Source of the DNA: Chamaecyparis obtusa
Taxonomy: Eukaryota > Streptophyta > Pinopsida > Cupressales > Cupressaceae
DNA: 64,000 nucleotides
Reading direction: 5' to 3'
NCBI GenBank assembly: GCA_027943335.1
Contig: BSBK01000526.1
Location: 680,501 to 744,500, forward strand
The notes under the pieces are model-generated. The model was not told the origin of the DNA. It worked only from the letters and a program-made list of their open reading frames with translations, and searched no databases. Shown in pieces: positions 35,729 to 44,499 of the stretch. Within the stretch, counting starts at the first letter, position 1, and every line of letters begins with the position of its first letter. The translations under genes and the position numbers were made by a program.

Positions 35729-35760
35729 TTCTAGAAGTTCTAGGAAAAGTGAATAAATAG
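35729..35760 (+). promoter_or_regulatory. Putative LTR promoter: heat-shock-element-like repeat and TATA-like box
   Basis: TTCTAGAA followed by GTTCTAGGAA (35729-35746) is built from inverted TTC/GAA units, as in heat-shock elements. ATAAATAG follows at 35753-35760, a plausible TATA box. The spacing would place transcription start near 35785-35795. The same block is in the 3' LTR near 41576-41607. The heat response is inferred from the motif only, and spacing between units is imperfect. Confidence 0.4.
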
Positions 35761-36002
35761 AGGGCTAGGCCTCTCATTTCTACATGCTTGTTTATGATAT
35801 CTCTTCTACTTCTTCATTGTGAAGACATTTGTGGGTTTTGGATCTACAAATCATTATTCAGTCTTTGGGAACGAATCACTCCCTTGGATTGGCAACTTTG
35901 AGGGTGTGAAATATCACTTGAATTGTTGCAATTGAGGAGTTGGTATTCAGCCATCTCACTTGGACTTCATAGAGATTCAGTTTCGAGGGTTTGTTTGTGA
36001 TT

Positions 36003-36111
36003 GAAAAAGCGGATCCGAAAAAGCAGTTCGAAAAAGCAAATCCGGAAAAGCAGTTCGAAAAAGCAGATCCGAAAAAGCAGTTCGAAAAAGCAAATCCGAA
36101 AAAGCAAACTT
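36003..36111 (+). repeat. GAAAAAGC short tandem array inside the LTR
   Basis: GAAAAAGCAGTTC and GAAAAAGCRRATCC alternate, giving a ~27-bp dimer repeated about four times. The identical array is at 41850-41958 in the 3' LTR. Confidence 0.9.
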
Positions 36112-37127
36112 CGTTGTAAGGATTTGTTTTTGGTTGAATAAGGGTTTGATATTGATTGCATAAGAGTCTTGAATTTCATCTACTCATTGGTGAATTAATT
36201 TGGCAAAGGATTGAAGACAAACTGGCACATTTTCAGAATTGCAATATCAGGGTTTGGAACCAATAATTTGCTCATATCTCCTAATCTACTTGGAGAATAT
36301 TTTTATGCTCTTGGGAGGATCTTAGTAAACCCCCGGTGGTCCTTTTCATAGCTTTTTGGAGTGTCAAAAACCCTGCAATTATTTTATGCAGGAGCTGTAC
36401 ATGTACAGCCTGGTACGGCCCTGGCTGGCAGACTGTATTGCAATCAGTTTGGGGCAGTTTTGTGGAGGCATCTTGCGAGTTGATTTGGCATTTCAATCAG
36501 GACAATACGGAGCATTTCCAAGTGCACAAATTGAGGGTTTTGATTGTCAAAATATTGCATGTTAGTGGTTTGAACAGTCAGCACTGTCATTGCATTGATT
36601 GTTATTTCCAGTCATTAATTTGTAAAAACCAGTCATCTATCTTCCAAATCTGAACAGTGATATCATTCATAGCATTGTATTGTCTTGTCAAGGGTTTGAT
36701 GTATTGTAATCAGAATTTCATAGTTAGACAGTTCAATAAAATCTGCTATTGTAATTCAGTCATTGATGTGTAATTGACAAAGTAAATGAAATAGCATTGT
36801 TAGGGACTTGTCAATATTCATGTGTAGGAGCTATAACAGTCCTTGAAGTTTCAGAATTTAGTCACTGTCATACTTTGCAAATTGTAACCAGACTTTGGAA
36901 GTTTCCTAATTCATTTGGCACTAAGTCTATTGCATCAATATTTAGAGTTCATTGCATTACTTTTCAATATTGGCATTGTTATCTCAATTGATTTGATGCC
37001 CAAAACAACAATCACATTGAAACATATCATTTCAAATCAAACAATTCAGTTGCTTGCCAAGTGTTTGACAAAATTTCTAAGGTCAGTTTGAGGAGTTTAG
37101 TGGCCTTTATAGTAAGGGTCATTACAG

Positions 37128-37139
37128 TGGTATCAGAGC
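37128..37139 (+). other. tRNA-Met primer-binding site
   Basis: TGGTATCAGAGC lies one base after the 5' LTR end (ATTACA-G-TGGTATCAGAGC). This is the standard plant initiator-Met primer site, followed here by GGTTTCCTGCC. Confidence 0.9.
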
Positions 37140-37190
37140 GGTTTCCTGCCAGCCTGATTGGGTTATTTCAGATTGAATTCAATTGTCAGC

Positions 37191-39509
37191 ATGGCTTTAA
37201 CAGGAGACAAGGAATTGAAAGAGAGAATGCACACTGCATTGAAGAAACTAGATCATCCATTTCAGCGAACAAAGGACCTCCTAAGAATTTTGGAGGAGTT
37301 GGAAACTTATTTAGGCAAGGTTGATCAGTCAGATTCCTATGCTATGCAAACAGCTTTATCTCCAGTATTTGGTTCTTTGGTGAAGCCTCGATTATTGAGA
37401 CATCATGATGAGGTGGTAAGACTTGCAGCTCTCTCTTGCATTAGTGAAATCATGAGGATAATAGCTGGCTTTAATTCTTATGATGATCAGATTATGAGAG
37501 AGGTACTTCATGCCATGGTGAAAAGCTTCGAAAGGTTGGATGACATCAGAGACCCTCATTTCACAAAGAGGGCAAGATTACTTGAAGTATTTGCATGGTG
37601 TAGGTTTGAAAACATTATGTTGTCAATAGGTTGTATTGATGACATTCGCAAAATGTTTAACACATTTTGGAATATTTTGGATGAGTTTCATTCCAGCGAT
37701 GTATTAGCATCAATGCACTCCATCATGTTCACAATCTTGTTTGAGGAGAAGGATGAAATTTCTAAACTTTTGGCAGAAGATTTATGGCATGTTTGGACAA
37801 AAGAGAGGAATGTGTCACCTATGGCATGTACGTGGTTAAAGAGCCTGATTAATAGGCCTAAGGATCGAAGTACCTTCCCTATGACAGGCAGAAACTTGTA
37901 TGATGAGTTTGATAGACATGCTGATCCGGTATTGGGAGATGTTAGCACATCTTCACGTAATGATTTATTTGCATCATCTTCACAGGCTGAAGTGGTTACA
38001 GATGTTGTACAGGTTGAGCCAGTTGCATCAGAAGGTGATATCACAGGCACACCGGATGGCATGAGTGACACTGACAGTGATTGTGGTACAGTTGGTCTTG
38101 ATGATGTCACAGGTGCTCAAAATAGTAACTACAGCACAGTGGATTCAGATGATGATTGTGAGGAGGTTGTTGTGCATGATGATGAGATACCTATCAGCGA
38201 TGAGCAGACATTGAGTATTCAGGACTTTGCTGATAGAGAGTATCAGGCACAGTTAGATGCTACATCACATGAGGTTGAGGCACATAGTACTTCACATGTT
38301 TTGTCCAGTCAGCTTAGGGTAAGCGAGGATGGGATTGTGACTTCATTATCTCATCATGACAGGATGCGGGAGATGATAAAGGATCACATCCGGATGATTC
38401 AGTTACAAGACAGACATAAGGGAGTTCAGGCAGAGTCTTCTTGTGTTGACTTACAGGTGATCAGGGAAGGAATGGGAGCAATGAAGATGAGTTATTTACA
38501 TCTTCTTTCAGATCGTGACCATCTTCTTAGCCTTGCCAGAGATCATTTAGATGCCTTGAGGAGGAAGGAGGAGGAAGTTGGCAGGCTTTCTCGAGAGTTC
38601 GAGGACACTCGAGCCTCTTTGTTGAGTACTCCATTGGCATTACAGGACTCAGAGAGACATGTGGATGGGTATGGCGTGGAGTTGAGTTCAGCTTCATCTT
38701 ACACACCTGATACTCAGCTTTCTGCGACATGCGGATCACATGTGGTTGTCGATAGTTGTGAGAGTTCACCTTGCATCCAGGATTCAGGGATAGTGTCAAT
38801 TATGGCAGACATGGATGTGGGATCAGCTGATATTGGGATTGAGCAGGCTACTCAGGTATGGATTTTGCTTGAGGTGTCAGTCGGTTCCAGTTTACGGATG
38901 AGGACTCAGGATTGTTACATTGGCGTTTGGGATTCTGTTGACTGGAGATCTTTATCATCTATTTGTAGCAGTGATTGTTTGAGTGCTATCATGGATTTGA
39001 TTAGCAGATTACACGGTGTTGTTCTCATTCATACCAGCAGCTTGTCAGATGTTGGTATTAGTCTTTATACACCGATGTTAGGAGTAGTGTACATTTCCAG
39101 TCGACCACTCAAGGTGCAGTGGGTTTGTGATAATTTAGGCACATCTGAGGTGTTAGTGTTTACAGATGAGTCCCAGGATCGTTTTGGTATTGATGACATC
39201 CAGGAGTATGCTGTGGATAGTTGTGAGGACTTAGCTTCCTCGGCAGATTCTTTTGTTACAGCGGAGTTGGACAGTGATGTTATAGTTTTTGACACTTCGT
39301 ATGGTGATGTGAGCTCTGGAGTCGACTTGCAGAGTAGGGATGGTAGTACTCCAGAAATTAGCGACTTTGAGGATACTCCTTTTGATAGTGTGTTAGAGGA
39401 GGATGTTATTGATAGTGTTGAGGACTTAGTGGATTCCCTTGATACGGAGGTTTATTTGATGCTTCAGTCACTCCGTTTGATGATACGAGTTCAACAGCTG
39501 GTCTGCTGA
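37191..39509 (+). CDS. Captured PDS5-like protein with acidic and coiled-coil tail (ORF1, 772 aa)
   Basis: I chose ATG 37191 (MALTGDKELKERMHTALKKL) because it matches the start of plant PDS5; an in-frame ATG 33 bp upstream is less likely. Residues ~1-215 follow the N-terminal HEAT-repeat region of PDS5, the cohesin regulator: ALSPVFGSLVKPRLLRHHDE, VRLAALSCISEIMRI and SSDVLASMHSIMF are recognisable. Host introns are absent, so capture went through RNA. Residues ~250-370 are acidic and Ser/Thr-rich. SSQLRVSE near 38303 opens a coiled-coil module (LLSDRDHLL, RRKEEEVGRLSREFED). The rest matches nothing I know. No stop interrupts the 2.3 kb. The frame ends at TGA 39507 and coding sense continues in another frame. 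Confidence 0.85.
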   Translation: MALTGDKELKERMHTALKKLDHPFQRTKDLLRILEELETYLGKVDQSDSYAMQTALSPVFGSLVKPRLLRHHDEVVRLAALSCISEIMRIIAGFNSYDDQIMREVLHAMVKSFERLDDIRDPHFTKRARLLEVFAWCRFENIMLSIGCIDDIRKMFNTFWNILDEFHSSDVLASMHSIMFTILFEEKDEISKLLAEDLWHVWTKERNVSPMACTWLKSLINRPKDRSTFPMTGRNLYDEFDRHADPVLGDVSTSSRNDLFASSSQAEVVTDVVQVEPVASEGDITGTPDGMSDTDSDCGTVGLDDVTGAQNSNYSTVDSDDDCEEVVVHDDEIPISDEQTLSIQDFADREYQAQLDATSHEVEAHSTSHVLSSQLRVSEDGIVTSLSHHDRMREMIKDHIRMIQLQDRHKGVQAESSCVDLQVIREGMGAMKMSYLHLLSDRDHLLSLARDHLDALRRKEEEVGRLSREFEDTRASLLSTPLALQDSERHVDGYGVELSSASSYTPDTQLSATCGSHVVVDSCESSPCIQDSGIVSIMADMDVGSADIGIEQATQVWILLEVSVGSSLRMRTQDCYIGVWDSVDWRSLSSICSSDCLSAIMDLISRLHGVVLIHTSSLSDVGISLYTPMLGVVYISSRPLKVQWVCDNLGTSEVLVFTDESQDRFGIDDIQEYAVDSCEDLASSADSFVTAELDSDVIVFDTSYGDVSSGVDLQSRDGSTPEISDFEDTPFDSVLEEDVIDSVEDLVDSLDTEVYLMLQSLRLMIRVQQLVC

Positions 39510-39511
39510 GT

Positions 39512-41335
39512 TTGGATGGCAGTACTACAGGTGATAGCTATTCTGAGGTTACTCCTTTGGACAGTGTACCAGGGGAAGAGGATTGTAGGGGACAGTCTAG
39601 CCAGCGCCATCATGTGTCTAGTCAGCTGAGAGTTAGTGAGCGGGACATTGCTATCGCTTGCGAGCATTTCGATGTTGCCCGTCAGTTGTTAGCAGTTTAT
39701 GGATGGGGTTCTCCTACTAGTGATGAGCAGGGAGGCAGTTATCTCTCCTTGACAGAGATCCATTCTTTATGGGAGGCTATCCGGATTTTGAGACAGGATT
39801 ATATGCAGTTGGTAGCCGACAGGGATCATCTTCTAGAGTGGGGCAGTACAGCATACGAGGCATTAGTAGTCAAGGAAGAGGAGGTGAGCGAGCTTACTCA
39901 GCAGCTCGAGGTGACTTCGGAGACTCTTGAGAGTACACAGTTGGCTTTTGAGGAGTCACAGTTTCAGTTGGCTGAGGTAGCCATGGAGTTGGAGCGACTA
40001 CAGACTTTACCAGATTTTGTACAGTCACAGACTATAGTGTCTGGTGATTCGGGGATGTCCACGGTTGAGATTGCCAGAGACAGTGGAGATGGGGATGCAT
40101 CCATCCTAGATACTAGTAGTGGTATATCTTGTTCCCTTCCACTTGAGTTAGGTTCGGTAGAGTTGGGTGTTGCTGTTGAGCGTTGTAGTCCGCTCGACAT
40201 GGTGGTGATCTCTACTACTGATGACGTGGAGACTTGTGATGTTGTACCAGAGATCATGTTTGATGTTGATGAGCCGGCAGTTGGCATGGTTCCTATCAGT
40301 GGTACTACTCCTTTGGAGGTGTCTTCGGAGGTAGTGGCGAGTTCGGGCCTGGTTAGTGATCAGTTGCAGTTAGTTTCATCGGGATTGCAGTCTGAGCCAC
40401 TGACTGATGTTGGCACATTTTATCGACATTACACTGAGAGGTATGCTCATCAGTTTATTTTTGATCCATATGTCAATGAGATGATGATACGGAGATGTAC
40501 TTTGGGCTCTAGTGTTTGTCATCAGTTATGGTATGGTTTGACTTCACGGGTAGAGAGTTGTGAGGCATATGACGTGATGTTGGGTTTTGTGAGCGACAGC
40601 CGGATGGTTCATGATATTGATGTTGTACATGGTTCAGCTGTTGTTCTTGATTTCCCTCCCTTGGCTATGTCATCTTCTGACTTAGCTAATGATCAGTCAC
40701 AGTCGGTTGTATCACGTTTGCAGGATGAGCTGGTTGGTTCTTTTTATTGGTATTATATCTCAGGGTATGTTTATCAACTTGCTTATGAGTCATGTATGGA
40801 GGAGATGGCAGACAGATTTGTTTTGAGTGACTGCTATCTATTGTATGATGCCTATCAGCCACCAGCAGAGCATGGGAGTTATGGTGATACCAGCATGGTT
40901 GGTAATCTGCAGAGATATGTTGACTACAGTTGGTGTATAGTGTGTGGATTCTCCGCACTCGGTGTAGTTCCCTTTCGGAGTATTCATCATTATAGAGCTG
41001 GATTGTCAGTGGGATGTGTTGAGGATATTTGCTATGTTGGGAGTTTCAGTTGTCCTCTCCACTTGAGTTCTGATATTTTCGGAGTTGGTGTCTCGTGGGT
41101 TCCTGACTATGGTAGTTATGGGGTTAGAGTTCAGTTGAGCAGTGGTTCACGATTCATTCATGGATTCCTCTTGGTTATATCGCAGAGGATATTGCAGGAG
41201 CTTGCGTTGGTTGACTGTAGTACAGTTCATGACTTCATTTGGGATCCAGGAGGATTGTTGGGTTCATTGTTTAGCCATTGCTTGGGGACAAGCAATTTCA
41301 GGAGGGGCGGACTGTCATGTCCCCATTTTGGCTGA
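39512..41335 (+). CDS. Continuation ORF2 of the captured gene (open from 39443), coiled-coil and novel repeats
   Basis: This frame is open from 39443 and lacks an ATG near its start. It is shifted -1 relative to ORF1. Its beginning repeats ORF1 text: DGSTTGDSYSEVTPLDSV against DGSTPEISDFEDTPFDSV. It contains a second copy of the coiled-coil module (SSQLRVSE near 39618, LVADRDHLLEWG, VKEEEVSELTQQLE). Farther on, a segment is itself duplicated (VGTFYRHYTERYAHQF at ~40410 and VGSFYWYYISGYVYQL at ~40732). The C-terminus reads LGTSNFRRGGLSCPHFG across the polypurine tract and stops inside the 3' LTR. It is probably the rest of one ~1390-codon protein, split by a frameshift or recoding near 39443-39470. 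Function unknown. Confidence 0.7.
   Translation: MDGSTTGDSYSEVTPLDSVPGEEDCRGQSSQRHHVSSQLRVSERDIAIACEHFDVARQLLAVYGWGSPTSDEQGGSYLSLTEIHSLWEAIRILRQDYMQLVADRDHLLEWGSTAYEALVVKEEEVSELTQQLEVTSETLESTQLAFEESQFQLAEVAMELERLQTLPDFVQSQTIVSGDSGMSTVEIARDSGDGDASILDTSSGISCSLPLELGSVELGVAVERCSPLDMVVISTTDDVETCDVVPEIMFDVDEPAVGMVPISGTTPLEVSSEVVASSGLVSDQLQLVSSGLQSEPLTDVGTFYRHYTERYAHQFIFDPYVNEMMIRRCTLGSSVCHQLWYGLTSRVESCEAYDVMLGFVSDSRMVHDIDVVHGSAVVLDFPPLAMSSSDLANDQSQSVVSRLQDELVGSFYWYYISGYVYQLAYESCMEEMADRFVLSDCYLLYDAYQPPAEHGSYGDTSMVGNLQRYVDYSWCIVCGFSALGVVPFRSIHHYRAGLSVGCVEDICYVGSFSCPLHLSSDIFGVGVSWVPDYGSYGVRVQLSSGSRFIHGFLLVISQRILQELALVDCSTVHDFIWDPGGLLGSLFSHCLGTSNFRRGGLSCPHFG
41278..41312 (+). other. Polypurine tract with adjacent 7-bp hairpin
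   Basis: TTGCTTG-GGGA-CAAGCAA (41278-41295) forms a perfect 7-bp stem with a 4-nt loop, just before CAGGAGGGGCGGAC, which abuts the 3' LTR. The same hairpin and purine tract precede the 3' LTR at 62741-62775. Confidence 0.75.
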
Positions 41336-42972
41336 CCTCGTTTAGCGTGCCGAATTTGCCTATCCCTGACTCTCGTAGGCAAATGGTGGAGAGAGAGAGT
41401 CATTTTTGCAGATCAGATGGTTATATTGGCTTTTGGAGAAGTTTAAGAGGTTATATTTTATTATTATAAGTTATCGGGGCCTACATGTTCTAATTTTAAG
41501 TTGAGTTGCACTTTTTGATTTATAATATTATTTTATTATAAAAAGTGCTTTTTAATGAGATTTTATAAAGGAGAGTTCTAGAAGTTCTAGGAAAAGTGAA
41601 TAAATAGAGGGCTAGGCCTCTCATTTCTACATGCTTGTTTATGATATCTCTTCTACTTCTTCATTGTGAAGACATTTGTGGGTTTTGGATCTACAAATCA
41701 TTATTCAGTCTTTGGGAACGAATCACTCCCTTGGATTGGCAACTTTGAGGGTGTGAAATATCACTTGAATTGTTGCAATTGAGGAGTTGGTATTCAGCCA
41801 TCTCACTTGGACTTCATAGAGATTCAGTTTCGAGGGTTTGTTTGTGATTGAAAAAGCGGATCCGAAAAAGCAGTTCGAAAAAGCAAATCCGGAAAAGCAG
41901 TTCGAAAAAGCAGATCCGAAAAAGCAGTTCGAAAAAGCAAATCCGAAAAAGCAGACTTCGTTGTAAGGATTTGTTTTTGGTTGAATAAGGGTTTGATATT
42001 GATTGCATAAGAGTCTTGAATTTCATCTACTCATTGGTGAATTAATTTGGCAAAGGATTGAAGACAAACTGGCACATTTTCAGAATTGCAATATCAGGGT
42101 TTGGAACCAATAATTTGCTCATATCTCCTAATCTACTTGGAGAATATTTTTATGCTCTTGGGAGGATCTTAGTAAACCCCTGGTGGTCCTTTTCATAGCT
42201 TTTTGGAGTGTCAAAAACCCTGCAATTATTTTATGCAGGAGCTGTACATGTACAGCCTGGTACGGCCCTGGCTGGCAGACTGTATTGCAATCAGTTTGGG
42301 GCAGTTTTGTGGAGGCATCTTGCGAGTTGATTTGGCATTTCAATCAGGACAATACGGAGCATTTCCAGGTGCACAAATTGAGGGTTTTGATTGTCAAAAT
42401 ATTGCATGTTAGTGGTTTGAACAGTCAGCACTGTCATTGCATTGATTGTTATTTCCAGTCATTAATTTGTAAAAACCAGTCATCTATCTTCCAAATCTGA
42501 ACAGTGATATCATTCATAGCATTGTATTGTCTTGTCAAGGGTTTGATGTATTGTAATCAGAATTTCATAGTTAGACAGTTCAATAAAATCTGCTATTGTA
42601 ATTCAGTCATTGATGTGTAATTGACAAAGTAAATGAAATAGCATTGTTAGGGACTTGTCAATATTCATGTGTAGGAGCTATAACAGTCCTTGAAGTTTCA
42701 GAATTTAGTCACTGTCATACTTTGCAAATTGTAACCAGACTTTGGAAGTTTCCTAATTCATTTGGCACTAAGTCTATTGCATCAATATTTAGAGTTCATT
42801 GCATTACTTTTCAATATTGGCATTGTTATCTCAATTGATTTGATGCCCAAAACAACAATCACATTGAAACATATCATTTCAAATCAAACAATTCAGTTGC
42901 TTGCCAAGTGTTTGACAAAATTTCTAAGGTCAGTTTGAGGAGTTTAGTGGCCTTTATAGTAAGGGTCATTAC

Positions 42973-42973
<1 letters not shown>
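41313..42973 (+). repeat. 3' LTR of the PDS5-bearing element
   Basis: 1661 bp, same length as the 5' LTR with four noticed transitions. It ends ATTACA and is followed by TATAT, the target duplication. TA microsatellite follows. Confidence 0.95.
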
Positions 42974-43022
<49 letters not shown>

Positions 43023-43575
43023 TTTAAATAATATATATATATATAATGTATATCCCAAGAAATGAAAGAAATATACAAAATTAAAACATTTGATAGTATG
43101 ATATTTCACCAATACATATTCAGATTGAAATTCAAATAAGTTATAACTTATAACTAATACTTGAATATTCAATAAGATTATAAACCATATCATATACATC
43201 TATGTTCACGATTCCAATGCAAATCAAAAAATCATCGCTATTACAAAATCAAAATATAGTTCATGATTCAATGTTCATCAATCTGAATCTGAATCATATG
43301 GATTCGCAAAAAAATAGAATAAAAAGTTCTTATTTGCACATGTTAAAATATAAAACAAGTGGGAAAAAGTCTAAAAAAATTTTGGTGGGCTTGGGCCTGC
43401 GGAGGCATCGGGATGCGCCCGAATGCCCTGTGGGTGCTTGCTGGAAGCCATCTCAGGCATCTGGATGCACATAGATGCCTCTGGGAGACATTCCTGCACA
43501 TCCGGCAAGCACCCACAAGGCACCCACCTCCGAATCCATGGCCAAGAAGCCCGCATCGGTAACTAAGTAAATCCA

Positions 43576-43981
43576 TAATAAGGAATAAGTAAGGTACCCT
43601 AAGGTTGTTTTTCCTTTATAGATATACCTTCTGTAAGAGTCCCCACTGTAGTCAATCTCCCAAGATTACCTACAAGACCAAAGATCACCTTCTACAAGAG
43701 AGCAGCTAGAGAAAATATTGCTTGATTAAGGTGAAAAATGGATTTTGATTATAACCCCATTATGAAATATGTATGATGAGAGACCTTGCTTTTATACGCA
43801 AGGTTGAGAGATAGGATTAACTAGGACTATAGCAAATGTCTTTATCCTATGTCATGTGACAATTATAGGATAAGATCATGGGTACTAGAGATTTCTAAAA
43901 GGATTCCTAAATCCCAAGGTAAACTTAAGTGAACATGTGTGAATAATTCCTAAATAAAAATTAATTAAATAATGTCTTGTT
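43576..43981. other. Unassigned sequence between two nested elements
   Basis: About 400 bp with no coding similarity. The last five bases, TTGTT (43977-43981), are the left target duplication of the next element. Confidence 0.5.
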
Positions 43982-44274
43982 TGTTTACCCGCTGGGGTAA
44001 ACTTAATATTGCATGGACATAGTGCAGGAAATATAGTAAACACAGAACATATCAAAGAATAATATATACTTTCATTAATCATTCCAACGTATGAGTATAT
44101 TCACATTATAATCATTGTCGCCCCTTTCACCCATAGGTGGTACATATTTATCTACCCGAAGGGGTGTGACCAAACATCACTGCCCAACCCAACTACCCTT
44201 CAGTAATAACTAATTACCGTCGGAACTACATAACTAATACCTGACATATAATAAAGTAGTCTTTCTGGCTAACA
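43982..44274 (-). repeat. 3' LTR of the minus-strand gypsy element
   Basis: 293 bp, TGTTTACCCGC ... GGCTAACA on the plus strand. It differs from the 5' LTR at a number of scattered positions, so this insertion is clearly older than the PDS5-bearing one. Confidence 0.92.
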
Positions 44275-44499
44275 TCACCCCCCAAAAAAGAAAGTCGTCT
44301 CCGGCGACTCACAACAAAAGAGAGATGAAATACACCACATAGAATAAGAAAATCACTGAGAAGGGGTGGAGGGGCATCCCTGAAAAAGTTGGAGTGCCGC
44401 CCTCCCAATCAATGTTGCTTCAAGTAGTTCTTTTTTCCTCACATCACATTCCTCCCATGCCTGCACCAAACTAGTCTCCAAAAACATGTTTCAGCTGTA

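Larger units (their letters stand above)
35466..37126 (+). repeat. 5' LTR of the PDS5-bearing element
   Basis: 1661 bp, from TGTCATGTCCCC to ATTACA. It is offset by exactly 5847 bp from the 3' LTR. Differences noticed are C/T near 35519, A/G near 36110, C/T near 36332 and A/G near 36521. A short-motif array (36003-36111) and a putative promoter lie inside. Confidence 0.95.
35466..42973 (+). mobile_element. Young non-autonomous LTR retrotransposon carrying a PDS5-like gene
   Basis: Two 1661-bp LTRs (TGTCATGTCCCC ... GGTCATTACA) flank a 4186-bp interior and are themselves flanked by TATAT at 35461-35465 and 42974-42978. A tRNA-Met primer site (37128) and a polypurine tract (41299-41312) are intact. 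By eye I find only four differences between the LTRs, all transitions, so insertion was recent. The interior has no gag, protease, RT, RNase H or integrase motif. It encodes two long frames beginning with PDS5-like sequence, so it must be mobilised by another element's proteins. Its ends resemble those of the gag-bearing element at 58671. Confidence 0.93.
35135..43567. mobile_element. hAT-like non-autonomous DNA element, split by an LTR element, TSD TAAATCCA
   Basis: The ends are CTAAGTTACCGAT at 35135 and its near-complement ATCGGTAACTAAG ending at 43567. They are flanked by the exact 8-bp repeat TAAATCCA at 35127-35134 and 43568-43575. Eight-base duplications and short terminal repeats fit the hAT superfamily. 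Without the LTR element (35466-42973) it is about 920 bp. It has no transposase. It contains long TA runs, a large inverted repeat at its left end and a GC-rich hairpin at its right end (GTGGGTGCTTGCTGG near 43430 against CCGGCAAGCACCCAC near 43501). Confidence 0.78.

Noticed and set aside
36003..36111. CRISPR-like regular short repeats
   Set aside because: Direct alternating 13-14-bp units without unique spacers, inside an LTR of a plant element.
37191..41335. Interpretation as a normal host PDS5 gene
   Set aside because: It is intronless, lies exactly between matching LTRs with primer site and polypurine tract, and only the N-terminal quarter resembles PDS5.
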